Below are positions 35,359-48,700 of a stretch of DNA of 64,000 bases, piece by piece. The stretch covers positions 2,751,174-2,815,173 of the forward strand of contig NW_006763294.1 of assembly GCF_000218685.1 (NCBI RefSeq). The letters are read 5' to 3'. How positions within the stretch are numbered: the first letter of the stretch is position 1; every line of letters begins with the position of its first letter. The DNA is from Serpula lacrymans var. lacrymans S7.9 (lineage: Eukaryota; Basidiomycota; Agaricomycetes; Boletales; Serpulaceae). The position numbers and the translations under genes were made by a program. The notes under the pieces were generated by a model. That model did no database searches. It saw nothing but the letters and a program-made list of their open reading frames with translations, and was not told the DNA's origin.

Positions 35359-37132
35359 CGAGATAACGACGGTGAAGAGAAATTAGAAAAGTTGCATAAG
35401 AACCTGATAGAAAATGCAGAAACCAAAGGAACTTTTCATTTTTGAGTTTTCGGTGACTCGAATCAATCGTGGTTTCCTTATCGGGGTTGCAGCGACCTTG
35501 TTCGGAGATGTGGCACCGACCATGCACGTTCGTTCTCCTCTTGCATTTGAACCATCACAAGGCTTTGGATATTATAAAATAAAGAGCTTTCATCTGTGTA
35601 AAATTGAACCTAACTTCGGATCAAACCTCGAGCTCAATTGCCCCTACACTGCATCACTATCAAACTCATTCTTTCACCAAGCGGCGCTCTGCAAGTGAAA
35701 CTGTGGCGGACGTACAAACAATATGGATCACTGGCAAGTTCAGGCATCGTCGTTCCTTTTTAAAAAAGAATCAATTTTACTCGTCGCTTGGATACAAGAA
35801 CCACGTCTATGTGTCATACCTTGTCATACCGTGCATAAACAAGCAATGTCTAGTACGTGCTTAAGCTTATCTGCGATATCTTGATATCTAACACAGAGTC
35901 TGACTAAATTGATTTCTCCAGAAGAAAGCAGTATCATCATTGATATTGATTGGCGTTGTGAGTAGCCTGGTATCTCGCATTGCGTAATTAACAACATGTT
36001 TCTGCGATCCACAATCAACTCGTCGGCTGTCTCCTATCCTAGCAGCAGATCATGAGAATCTACTCCCAGGATCTGGCGTACTTATGGTGGTAGTGGAAAT
36101 GCTCCTCGTCTAAAATTTAGGATCTGAAATCACTAGGGCACAATTTATCGATCCAACTTACCTGTAAAGGGGTTCCAAGTCGCCGCATCGGTCGGGTGTG
36201 ACGGCCACAGGAGATATAATATTGTTGTTATTCGTTGGCTGCCTGCCATCAGCGGTATAGCGCTGGAGTGACTTATCCTCCTACGCCGAATCTAATCAAG
36301 GACTTGATGGGTCGATTGTCGCACTTAATCAAGATTGACAGGCCTGCTCCGAGTCGTTAGTGATTTGTTATACAGGGTCTTAATCAAGCTAACTTGAATT
36401 AAAAAACACGGAACGTACACGTCACTATCAACCCGGGAAGAACAGGGTTTTCTGGTTAGCTCATCTGAAAGGTATGTCAAGTCACTGGATCTCAGTGAAT
36501 CCCACCGCATTGGCAGTTCTGAAGCTACATGAATTGATTCTCACACCGATACCCGGCATTTTTTTTTGAATGTGATCGTGTTTGGATCCCATTTCTTGAG
36601 CAGATCGCTGCTGGTTGCTCTAGCAAGTATTGAGTTTTTTGTCCACCCTTTCATCTGATCACTTCTTACAGTGATCACACCTTGCTGCAAAGAAGCGGGT
36701 GGCGTTGCGACGAGATCGGTGAATTGTCTAATACACAGGCTTCTCTCCAGTTTGCATCCAAACTTGGAAATTTATTACCGTTACATACGTTTCGTGGAGG
36801 ACGATTGAGCGGTGGAATAACAATCTACTCGTGTCGCCACTCTTCGTGAGTTTTGTCATAGCGATAACATTTTCGACTCATCACTGCGATGTTCGGCTTA
36901 GAATCCTTACAAGGAAGCATGAAAAAAAGGTATCATACCATCCTCTTATCTTTCGTCACAATTGAGAACGTCAGCAAATATCTAAGGCCGCGCTCAGTGA
37001 TGATCGTGCAAAAAGGCCCAATAATATACAGGTCACCGTTACTCTATGGGTACATATAGATGTCATACACGGTAACGGCGATAATTAGGTTATCTATTTT
37101 GGACCTCCATCCATACCTTGCGGGCGTAAACT
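35359..37132. other. Gene-free stretch between THR4 and monooxygenase 2
   Basis: About 1.8 kb, AT-richer than the flanking genes, holding the THR4 promoter and the monooxygenase 2 3' end. Only short frames; no transposon signature was found by eye. Confidence 0.5.
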
Positions 37133-38950
37133 TCATACGTTATCGTACCGGTCATTCAGTGTCTGTACAGCTTCAGCTAGCATCCCATCCACGGTAGTCG
37201 ACCACGCCCATTTCCAGTTATCCGTAAAAGCGAGGCCCAAGTCTACCAGTCGTGCCTTAAGCTCCTCATCCGTGCAGTGTTCTAAATCCTCTCCACCATC
37301 ATATTGGAACGTGAAGTATCGACCATTAAGTCGAGAAGACTGGGATATCTTGATGGAATATGGTCTACGAATCTGGTCGTAGACGTCGAGAGCCAAAGGT
37401 ATCGAGTCCCTGGTGGTCTGAGGATGGCTGAGAAGCGCCGCCAGAATGGCTGCGTCCTGATATTACATCCCTTTTAGTTTAGCACGGCGGCTTCAATAGG
37501 TAATACGAACCTCAATGGCTTGGCCGGCCCCCGAGCCCTGATGAGGCTCCATACTATGTGACTACGACGCAAGAAAGGCGAGTGTGAGTGTCATGCGCGG
37601 TGAAGCAGATAAGGTCCCCGTACTGCATCGCCCAAAATAGCAACTCTCCCGAAGTTTAGAGCAGGTAAGTGTCTGACAGTGTGAACAGCCCAATGGCTGA
37701 CTTTATCGACAGCCTATGATAATGCATGTATATCAGTTGTGCCGAAACTATTGCCGCGGTAGCACTCTCACCTGAAGTAATATCTGTACATCATCCTCCC
37801 AGTTTGCAAAAGCAGTTTGGAAAGCTTCTTTCGTAGCCTCCTTCACCCAAGGGCCGTCAAATCGAGCACCTTCCGTACCACTTACGTTGAACGCCGCAAG
37901 GTTGATAATGTTGCCCTGTGAGATTGGGTAAACGATAATATACTAACGGGTTTGAATGATCAGTTTACTGAATCAAGGTGATCGGAATGAAAGGGCTATA
38001 CGCACCGCGTTTTTACCGAGATACTTTTCAATTGGCGGTGAGTGAGCTTGAAGCGAAGAGTGAAAGGCCCGGAACACCCACCTGCGTTGGTTCGGTAAGA
38101 GCACGATGAGAGGGGGATAGCGCTCTCAATCTCTCCGCAGGTATGAGAGCCCTGTAGGCAACCATCCCACTCCATACAGGATCAATTCCAGCCAAAGCTT
38201 CCTGTGCTACGTCAGGCTTTCCCTCCATAACAGCCTGATTAGCTAGTTCCCTTAGCAGCGAACCTCGTACTGCAGACTTGACACCATCCGCGCCGATGAG
38301 GAGGTCGCATGTCGCTGTAGAGCCATCCTGGAATTTCAGTTCAACTGGCCCCGCTATTGACTGACTATATGATTCTAGGCGTTTGGAACAGTGCGTGTGT
38401 GAGGACGGTGGAAGATGCTTCAACAGGACCCCTTGGAAGTCTGCTCGATGAAATTTGAGGAGGTTGCCTGTTCGAACGTCGTGAGCCAAAGAAACATATC
38501 GATGGGGTTGTGCTTACCTTGCGTATGGAGGTCATAAAAATGCAGTCCATTGGGCCGATCGCTCTTTCGATATTGGAAAGCCGTAACTGTTTGGGGGGGG
38601 GACTTCAGTAAGTGCCACGAAAAAATATTGATTTTACGAGGTGGAAAAATCAATCACCTAGGTCTTCAGTAGGGGGATCGAGTGAAGCAGCTGCGAGGTC
38701 GCCGTCGAGTCCCAGAGCCTTTAGTATTTTCCACGCTCTGGGCCACAAGCCAACACCGGCACCGATCTCGGTGAGACGCTTGGCAGCTTCGTATATAACT
38801 ACATCGATATCATGGTGCTTTGCTAGAGCTACAGCCAACGTGAGGCCTCCGATACCACCACCGCTGTTCAAGAATACCTTGTGAGAGATGAACATTCAAT
38901 GAAAATGGAAGTACTCACCAGATAGCTACTCTGAATTTATGATTAGGCAT
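37133..38950 (-). CDS. FAD-dependent monooxygenase 2 (salicylate hydroxylase-like), paralogue of 31525
   Basis: Nine exons (38950-38919, 38863-38658, 38586-38518, 38467-38082, 38023-38006, 37942-37772, 37713-37624, 37561-37511, 37456-37133) give 448 residues. Seen: MPNHKFRVAICGGGIGGLTL, the DG motif DLLIGADGVKSAVR, and GRVAILGDASHSMEPHQGSG. Exons 1, 2, 3, 5 and the last one have exactly the lengths of the paralogue (32, 206, 69, 18 and 324 nt). One extra intron (37623-37562) splits the second FAD motif right after GDA. Same inferred chemistry as monooxygenase 1. It lies inverted relative to that gene, on the other side of THR4. The substrate is unknown. Confidence 0.9.
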
Positions 38951-40619
38951 GAAGAGGAGTTGGTTTGCAGGGCCTTTGCCGAGACTTTGGGGGGAAAATA
39001 TGTCGGTTGAGAGAAAGTGACTGGAGCCATTTTATTCATCTTACAATAGGGCCGTTATGTAGACAAGTCATGTCGTGGCAAGAAAGACTTTTGGAAAGTC
39101 TCCGGTTATGCTCACCTTTACATGACAGCCGAAAAAGGGAGTCCGATGGAATCGTCAGTTAGACGCGTGGTGATTAGAAATATCTGAGAAGACCCGACGT
39201 TTTCGTGGAGGGCACAACGCTGGATCTCAGGCTGCGGAAAGTTAAATTTCACTCCAGTCCCTTTTCGAATTGGTCCCTAGATATTTACTGCAACGAGCAA
39301 CTACTTTATCTGAGCCGCTTAATTCGTATCGAAAATTATAGGAAAGCCAGGAACTTTTTGGTGTGGCGGAGTAATGCTTGTTGCCCGGTGCCGAGAGAAT
39401 GATCGACATTAGGCAACCCTCGAACGGGACCATTTATCCGCGCCTGCTTTACACCATCTTACCTTTCAGCCACTATTACTGGCGATGCAGCTCACTTTTA
39501 TGTCTTTATCGGTGGATTTGGGCAAAGTATCAACGAACCACGAGTCCTACTAAATAGAGCGCCGGGGAAAAGCCACTGAAAGCGCCTCTGAGGGTGTGCT
39601 GTCATTTCATTCCACTCTGCAGCAGAAAACGGCGACACCGTGTATTGGGAATTGCGTACCATGATAAGCAACGTAGGAAATAACTTAGTGCCGACATTCT
39701 ATGGGGAACAGAGGCATCCATAATAACCTCATTCGGCAAAGCAAATAGTCAACGGTTAAAAAGGTATAGCCGTTGTTGGTCGTTCTGTACGAAATGCGTG
39801 GAACACTCACCTGATGACATGTGGGCGTTGGTACCTTAGTTTGTTTATTCGAGTGACGTTCTAAGATGCCATATTTGACATAGCCAGCGCTGCCACCATT
39901 TCATTGGAGTGCAAAAAAGTAGAACGCTTTCTGGTGTTGGTCCATATCACATTACGCCCATCATACTGTAACAGCCGACAAAAGGTATAACCGTACCTTA
40001 AGTCGATATATGGGCGTTCCTGCATTATCCGTGCCAGTGGAGCTTCATTATAGTGGGGTTCTCGACGAAGTCTTGCGATCACTTATGACATGGAGAGAAG
40101 AACCGTGTTGGAGGCAATTTGGAACTCCTCACCCTGAATCTTTCTAAGCTCATGAGCGACTGATGCAGCCTATGCATTTGAGGGCTAACGCAATGACAGG
40201 GCAGAACCTTGATAGTAAACGATAAGGTTTACACTAACCTTGAAGACAATTCCATAGCGACCACAATGACGAAAGGAGGATAGTGCTAGGGCTGCATTTA
40301 AGACATACGTAGCGTTATAGCGACTGATCTTGGTCTACAAAACGAGGCATTATGTCCCGCTCGAAGTTTGAGAGCACCGCACTTACTGTGTCATACTAGA
40401 TGATGCTCCTTAGCAGTAAACTGCAGAATCCCTAACCTGAACCTGAAGACACCACCCAACTTCAAGTTGTAAAGTTAGCGTGACTTGTGGACGTCACATG
40501 AATGAGAATGAGAAAGTTGTGACCTGTGACCGTGACAACCGCGGAAACTCCTGCTGTAACGGGCGCGACGCGATTCACATTTGCGCGTTCTTGTCAGAAA
40601 CCATCATTCCATCCATACG
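38951..40619. other. Divergent gap between monooxygenase 2 and SCC3
   Basis: About 1.7 kb. Only short frames, such as 39861-40082 on the minus strand, with no family signature. Presumed promoters lie at each end. Confidence 0.5.
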
Positions 40620-43600
40620 ATGTCAGATTCTGAAGCTCCAAGGCGTTCTCAACGCGAGAGAAAGCGGGTCAAGCCATTCGCATCAAGCAGTAAATCACCA
40701 AAGAAACGAAAGAGGACCCAAGATGATGGGTCCCTTAGCGAACTAACCGAACTGACAGACACTGACGGCCAGGAGCAGGGTTTTGAGGACGAGGAGCAAG
40801 AAGACGAGCCCGATGAAGAGGAAGATGAAGAAGAGGAAGAGGAATTTAAGGCTCCAAAATCAAAGAAGGGATCAAGTAGCCCGCAGAAGGGCAAGGCAAA
40901 GGCAAAAGGGCCACCTCCTGCCAAGAAGCCACGCACAGGCAGGTCAACGGCCAAATTTCTTGTACCTAAACCTCCAAAGAGACCCACGCAAAGGTCAAGA
41001 AAAACAAAAGCGACAAATGACGCGTTTGATGCAGCCAAAGTAGCCAGTGATACCAAGATCACAGGAGACAATCCATTATTCAGTGAGTCTTGGCGTCTTA
41101 ATTTAGCGTGTCTCATAAAATCCCTTTGACAGACGCCATCATGAACACATCTGCTGCTTTACAGACGACTGCAGAGGATTTTTTGGAATCGCTTTCTCAG
41201 TCCCCCGGAGTCGCCCAAGCTGAGCTTATAAATTGTGTGTTACGCTCTTGTGGCTGCAACGACTCAGTCGACGCCGATCAAGTGTTGGACTACGATGGAG
41301 TAGTCGATGCACTGGATGATTTTACCGAAGGCATGAAGCAAGTGAGATTCAAGCCTTATGTTATCTATATCACCCAGAAAGCTTATCTTTATTATAGGAA
41401 GATTCTCCTACATACCCGCTTACATCGAAGCTGCCCGTATTCAAAAAATTTCGGAAATCACTCTCGGAGCTGATTGAGCGGATAGTGTTGGCTGCGGCGG
41501 AAGTTGGGTCGTTGTACACCACAGATTTAATGGTGACCCTACAGACATGGGTAGTGGCTATGTCTTCCTCCCAGATTCGAAGTTTCCGACATACAGCAAC
41601 GGTAATAGCACTGGAGGTGGAGACAGCCCTTTGCGAGGTAGCGGCATCGGTGGAGAAGGAAGCAGAAGTTGTTGGGAGACAAAGAGAGGGTGAAAGGAAG
41701 CGAAAGGCATCGTCGAACAAGGCAGGAGCAGCAAGAGAGAAGGACCTAGAAGTCAAGGCCGCAGAAGTGCGAAAGAGACGGAAAGATTTGGCCGAGTTCA
41801 TAAAAGAAGTTGTCGATGGGTGCATTCTAGCCTCTATATGAGAAGGAGAGGGTCAAGACTAACGTTTTTGCTCGCAGTGTATTTGTGCATAGGTATCGCG
41901 ACTTGGATCCGAATATTCGGGCAGAATGTGTCCGTGCCATGGGACTTTGGTTCAGGAGATACCCAGCCCATTTCCTGGATGCGTCCTACTTGCGGTATGT
42001 TGGCTGGGTATTGTCAGACTCCAACACACAGGTACGACTCGAAGCGGTCAAGTCGCTCACTGGAGTGTATGAACAAGTGGACTACATCGGTTCACTCAAT
42101 CACTTCACGGAGCGGTTCAAACCACGGTTGATTGAGATGGCAACGGGCGACACAGAGCTGACTGTCCGCATAGCGGTGATCCAAGTGCTGAGTGCGATCG
42201 ATGGACATGAACTACTGGAGGATGCAGAACGAGAAAAGCTATGCTTACTTGTGTTTGACGAAGAAGCCAAGGTCAGGAAGTCGGTCAGTGGGTTCGTGAG
42301 GGGGGTGTGGAAGGATCTGATACAGCAAAGGCTAGTGGGGAAAAAGCCGAGCGATAAGGACAAGGAGCGTACAGGCATCAGGGCCCTTGGTATCCTACTC
42401 GTAAAATGGAGCAAGGCCCTGGATAAAGTCATGGAAGGAGCAGATGACGAGAGTGTTAGTTCTATCGAGGGCAGATCTACCCGGATACGTAGCGCAAATC
42501 CGGCTGCACATTTTATTGACGCAAATCAAAAAGGACGCACAGCTCTTGCTGTCGAGGCTCTGTGGGACGAAGTCGAAGCTGTCAACGACTGGGAGGCATT
42601 GCTAGACGTATTGCTTCTGGACCACTCTGCTAACGATGATGAGAGCTTGGATGGCAGTCCTTCGCTACTCAGCCCAACAAAACAGAACTCAATAGACGAT
42701 GTTTGGCGCTTGCAGGAAGTCGAGGAATCTGTTTTGTTGGAAGTATTAGTGGCTACTCTTCGACGAGCAAAGATACCGTCAGCTGGCTCGAAAAAGGTTT
42801 CAGTGTTTATCCACGTTATCTTTTTTTCTTTTTTTTTACTGACATAGTCCATAACGACAGGGTGCCGAAGAAACCATAATCTCGGATATCACTCGTGCTT
42901 TGATTAAAGGGCTACCGCGATTATTTATTAAATACCAAACTGACGAAAGCCGTATTTTGGAAGTTCTATCTATCCCCCTGCTCATGAATCTCGATATGTA
43001 TCTAGAAATGCGAATGATCAACGTAAGTATTAATCCGTTTTCCATCATAAGTTCTCTAATGAATATGTCATCACACACAGGCTTATGCAAATCTCTGGGA
43101 CGATGTTATGAAGCAATTTTTGTCGCACTCATCTATGAACGTGCTTCTTAACGCCGCTGCCGCCGTACGCCACTTCATGGATGCTACCAGTCTGTCAAAT
43201 ACCAATAGCACGAAAGTTCTTGAGTTGGAGGATGAACTCTCAGTGCAGTTACGAGATGCTGTCGCTGGACGACAGGAAATAGAAGTCGCTTCTTTTTCAG
43301 AAGACGAAGTATTGGCGCTTGGTGCAGTATGTGCTCGTCTGAGCGTTTTGATAGGCTCTCGGGACATGACTACTTGGATGGAAGAAGACGAAGGTGGTAA
43401 GCAGAGCAGCGCCTGGGATATCATTAGTGCGCTTGTTGAGCGAGGAAGGTTCGGTTACAAGGAGGAAGAAAAGGTAATATGTTTGCTGCTTGTTAGAAGG
43501 ACCATTATACTAATGTTTGGTTCTGTAAGATGGTCGAACACGCCCTCCATTTGCTTGGTGTCCATATTATATGGAAAACACGGAGCCTGACCAATATTGC

Positions 43601-45489
43601 AGACCCATCCCCAGACGAGATTCGTTTTAAAGAGACATTACAGGAGCAGCGCGATTCGCTTGTCGAAAAACTGGTCGAGTATGCGGTGGGCACTCAATCA
43701 AATACAGCCGATGGAGTAAAGAGAGCGGTGAGTTTTTCTTCTGTCACTCCGCTGATTTCTTGACTGATGCTTGCTAGGCCTTCCAAAATCTCATGAACCT
43801 GCACATCCTGTTTTGCCCCACTCAAGCTATTACAGCAGATGGACAGCCGCTACCCACGGCGTCTTTAGCGATGGAACTCGATGATGAGGTGCAGTATCGT
43901 TGCGCAGGATATATTCAGTCTGAAATCGAGCAATATTCCGAACAATTTGATGATGCTGGTCCTGCTATCGCCGATGATAGCGAAAGCAACAGGAGTGATA
44001 GCTCTGATGACGAAGGTGTTACAGTCAAGAAAACGGCGAAAAGCAAAGGCTCCAAGACTACTAAGCGTGCAGTTGACAAAGGTATGATAACTTCCTGCAA
44101 TATTTATTCATGTCACTTACGCGGCTTTTGATATCCGATTTTAAGACCAATTCACTTCTCGTTCCCACCTCCAACAGGAATATGTGTTCATGGAGACTAT
44201 ATCGACATTCCTGCGCGCCATACGTGCAGGTGCTGTGCATGTCAAGCACAGCTCAGTTCTGCTTGCGCATCATGGGCGATTAGGACCAATCTTCGATCTT
44301 TGCTGTAAAATCATCGTCGATGTTCTGCGTGAGGAAGGCATGTACCAAGAGAATGGTGATATCGTTGTTGCTGTGATCACCCAAGCGCTACGAGAGGTCA
44401 GTATGGCAATCGCGCATTCCAATCTATTCTGACGTCTGCCTCAGTCCTTCACCTTGGTACTCGATGGAGTCGTTCAAGGAGAAGAACACTCGGTTTCTCT
44501 GGCGAAGCAACTTGCTTCGAGTTTTATCATTCGCGGCGCCCAGCTTTCGGTCGTTCGGAGGCTTGACAGCAAGTTCGTTGTTCAAATTCACACAAATTTG
44601 CTTACCTGGATAGTCAAGCGTTTGACGACATACGAGACTAACAAGAACAAGAAATCTCGAAATCTCGCGATCCTCTTCTTTAGAGTGATGTTGCCACTCT
44701 TAACTAGCGTAGAGAGCAGGGATGCCTTGAAAATGTATGCTCACTTTCTGCTATTTTTCGTATCATCCATCCCTTAATTCCTACACGTACACAGAAAGGC
44801 ACATATGGATCAAGTAGTAGCTCAAAGCAAAATCGAGATACCACCTACTTCTAAAGCCTGGGAGCCTCAGCGAGCCTATGAAAAAAGACTCACTTCAATC
44901 ATGTCTAAGGACAAAGGTAGCTAGCTCTTTGTATTTTGATCGATTTTAGGCTCACGTCACTTTCTCAGCTGGAACCAAGGGACGCAAAGGAAAAGGGATG
45001 AAGAGCGCCGCTTTGGTGACAAGTGATGAAGAGGGTGAAAGTGATGGGGAAGCATTGGGCGTTCAGTCAGAAACGGAAGCACCTCCTCGTCCACAGCCCA
45101 AAGCACGGCCTATACCTCGCCCATCTGCACCATCCGCACAATCGCCTCCTCCGTCAGGTGCACACGATGTACAGGATCCCAATGATTTCCAAACTCCTAC
45201 CAATCGGCCACGCCCTCGTGTGGTATACGGTTCTAAATCACCTGTGAAAACACCAACTCAAGCCACATTTCAAGACCCCGGACTGCTGGCCAATGGCTCT
45301 GCAGCAAAGTCTTCTCGAAAACGACGAAGGTCAGAGGCACACCAAGATAGCGACTTGACTGACGATGATGGTGAGGGCGAGGAGGAGGGAGATAATGTTC
45401 CGGGTGATCCATCGCCCAATGTGCTACCCTCACCGCAGGCAACACCATTAAGCGAGGTCGTGATGAGACGTAAACGAGCTCGCCACTAA
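40620..45489 (+). CDS. SCC3: Cohesin subunit Scc3 / STAG (stromalin)
   Basis: Twelve exons (40620-41082, 41133-41341, 41398-41819, 41878-42796, 42861-43022, 43081-43473, 43530-43727, 43778-44081, 44146-44396, 44445-44734, 44795-44916, 44969-45489) give 1417 residues. Order: a disordered, highly charged N-terminus (acidic run DEEEDEEEEEEF, basic KPKK-type stretches), the STAG domain (about 260-365; LYTTDLMVTLQTWVVAMSSS), the stromalin conservative domain beginning VFVHRYRDLDPNIRAECVRA and reaching RRYPAHFLDASYLRYVGWVL, HEAT-like helices, and a disordered C-terminus with Lys/Arg clusters. It binds the Scc1 kleisin and loads cohesin on DNA for sister-chromatid cohesion. The start chosen is MSDSEAPRR; an in-frame ATG lies 39 bases upstream. 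Confidence 0.94.
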
Positions 45490-45735
45490 CATGTTCAGTA
45501 TTTCCCTCCTTTTGTTTCTTTCTTGTGCTTTGCATATTGCTGTGGCTTATTCAGTTCCGAAGAATATTTGTACTAGAGCATCTGTAATAACGACAATATA
45601 TATATGACAGGACTTGGTTCTGCAATTTGTATTGCGAAAACCAGTATACAACCAGAGTTGTATCACAGGATGAGGGGAGAGATGCGAACGAATGGTATAA
45701 ATAAATAAGTGAAGGTCCGTCGTAAAATCGGGTCA

Positions 45736-48700
45736 TCAGTCACGGATCATATCCAATGTGGCAAGCATGGCTTTACGCTGCAAAAATTGCATTTTAGACA
45801 TATGCCACGAAGAAAATAAGAAATTGTAACAAAACTCACGTCGTCAGTGATCACGCTGGGGAATAGTCGTGATCGTCTATTGCCAAGAAGAGAAGGCGAG
45901 CGAATAGGACCAGCACTCATATCTGACATAGGTCTCTGATTGAGTGATGTGTGTTTTGGGCTACCAGGGCCAGACAACGATCGAGGCCTTGATCGACTAT
46001 CGTTTTTGGTGTCGTTTATCGTTATACCGAGCATGTCGTAAAGTTCCTTTTGGGCTTGAGCGAGAGCTCTAGCGTCTGAGGAAGAAGTATTGAAACCAGG
46101 GGAGATACCTTGGCATCAAATCCCGTCGTTAGTACCAGTAACCCAAGTCAATATGTAAGAAATTACTACTCACCCATAGAGCTCCGGCTTGGTAAGCCCG
46201 AAGTATCAATACCAAGCGGAGTATTACGGGGTATGGGAGGTACAGGTGGAATATCTTGGGTAGAAAAGGTAGATTTAGCAGCGGACGACGAAGCCATGCT
46301 GAGGCTAGCTCGCTGGCTGCCTACAGATGATCGTTGACTGCGCTGCGTACTTGCAGAACGAAGACCTGCTTTAGAAATCCGGATACTAGATTTTCGCACC
46401 GCCATGATCCTACTCGAACGTCGGCTGTTCGACAACTTGATTGGTGGAGCAGGTTGCTCAGAGTTGGCAGTATCGAGCATAGCATCGTTTAGATTATCAA
46501 AATCCTGCGCGACGTCCTGTGCTTGCTTCCAAGCCTCATCTCTTTCGGCCTCCAAAGAACTAATTTGCTGTCTCAACATGTTAGTTTCTGCCACCTGCTT
46601 GAGGAAACTCGTGTTCAACTTTCGCAATGCCATTGATAGGGCACTGGCTGAGTGCACGTCCCGCAAACTCTTTAATTGAGAAAGCTGATCTGTGACGCTA
46701 TGAAGTTCATCAGCGAGTTGATCAAGAGTCATGGAAACCTCAGACAACTCCTCCATGGTCCGGATGGCGGTGGGCGTATCGGTAAGCTCTGCACCTTCGA
46801 CGTGTCCGGCCAACGATCCCATCAAAGTCCATCGTTTCCGTGTCAAGAATTTGTAGCGCGTCTTGATATCCATCCGTAACATCTCCAATCGATGCATCTC
46901 TTCGGGAATATCAGTATCAACCGTCTCCAAACGCAGTAACCGTATCGAAGAGGCTTCTGCAGACTGCCTAATCGCACCCGACACAATGGCTTGCAGCTGT
47001 TGAGAGGTAAACGTCCACTGTGCAGCTTCCATCGTGAAACCACGCCATCTCGGACGCGGTGTTTGGAATTTTGGGGGAGAGGATGAGGCTCCGGTGTACA
47101 GTTTGCGCCAAGTGGTACTGCTGAGACTCGCTCCTCCGTGTACATTGCTACTTATAGAAGAGACAGACCCATTCCGCTCTCTGATGCCAGGTACAAAAGA
47201 AGCCGGCGGTGGGAAACCCTGTCCTGGCCCACTAGGCTTCCGAGGTCCAATAGGCAATGGCGGCCGAGACCTTATCCGAGTCCTAACATTGGATGGCTGA
47301 GTCGACGACGTTGATGACGTTGTCTGGGCAGATGGTTGTGGCGAACCGCGCACTTGGACCGTGGGAGGCACATCGGTCACCTCCTGTGGTGTTGACAATG
47401 ATGGTTGGCTAGCGAACGAAGTGACGCTGGAGGACATATCAACAGGAATGCTGTGAAAATCATTGTTGGAGACGACCGAATGGTACGGTGGAGGCGCAAC
47501 GAACGAAGGAGTGAATGATGGTGATGAATCGTGTGGCGATGGTGGAGAACGAGTCAAGGATACCGTTTGCGATAGCGGGAGGGGTGGTGGGATGGGTGAT
47601 ACAGTAGGAGGTGGAGGGACCACTACGGGTACCTGTATTACCTGGGATGTACTAGCGCCGTCCTGTGATTCTGTACGATGTGATGGCGTTTGATGAAGTA
47701 TATTATGAGCATCACCATCAGACTTCGGGGCATCAGCCGGCAATGCGCTCTGAGGAAGTGGTGGAAGTGGGAGGAAAGACTGGCGTAACTCCCGACCATG
47801 TGATGAAGGAGACCCGTTGAGAGATCCTGCATAGACTGGGGCAGGGGATGAGCTGCTTGAGTTAACACTCTCGACAGCCTGGGTCGCGGGAACAGGCAAA
47901 GACTGCGCACTCGGCTGAGGCTCTGCATCCTGATCCGGGACACTGACGCTCGGGTCTGGAGAGGGAGGTAAAGCAGGAAGAGATCTTACAGATGCTATTT
48001 CAATCCGGGGTGATGAAGTTGTGTCATCCATTGAGGCATCCCGATCTTGCAATGATGTAGCAGACGTGGCAGTGCTCGGCGGTGCAGCAGTAGATAGCGA
48101 GATGCTTGATAATTGACTTTCACTTTTAGAAGTGACAGGAGGCTCCGGAACAGCAGCGCTTGAGTCCTGTGCATATGGTGATTTGTCCAGAGATACGTCG
48201 CCAGCATCTTTTCGTTCATCTGATCTCGTCGTCGCCCGTGATAGCATAACTTGCTGTGCAAGGCTGGCTCCGCTCACTCCTGCGTCACCCGGAGCTGGCG
48301 AAGACGCAGATCTCGCAACTTGATGCACGCCAATAGGCGCAGTCTCATTGGATAACTGCCTCGTTGGCATCGGATGATGAGGGAACTGAGGGGACCACAG
48401 TGGACTAAACGCATTTGGGGTCTCGGGGAACGTTTGATAACCAGCGGAACCACTACCATGTGTGTAATGTGACGAGGATTTCGATCCAGGGGTGACAGCC
48501 ATATTGTAGTCCAATAAATCGCTTAAATCATGGGCGACGACAATGGACTGAGGAGCGCCACGTAACCGCTGTCGTGCAAAGATGCCAGTAGTAACAGGTG
48601 CCATGACGTTGCATTTGTTATCGTTCGAGGTAGATGGCATATCAAGATGACCAGCAGATACGGCTGACGATGGTACCAACGGGAACTGTGAAACCGACGA

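Noticed and set aside
40649..41116. Ser-rich minus-strand frame of 155 codons
   Set aside because: Mirror of the Glu/Lys codons of SCC3 exon 1 on the other strand.
47463..47693. Gly-rich plus-strand frame
   Set aside because: Antisense shadow of the Pro-rich codons of the large minus-strand gene at this place.
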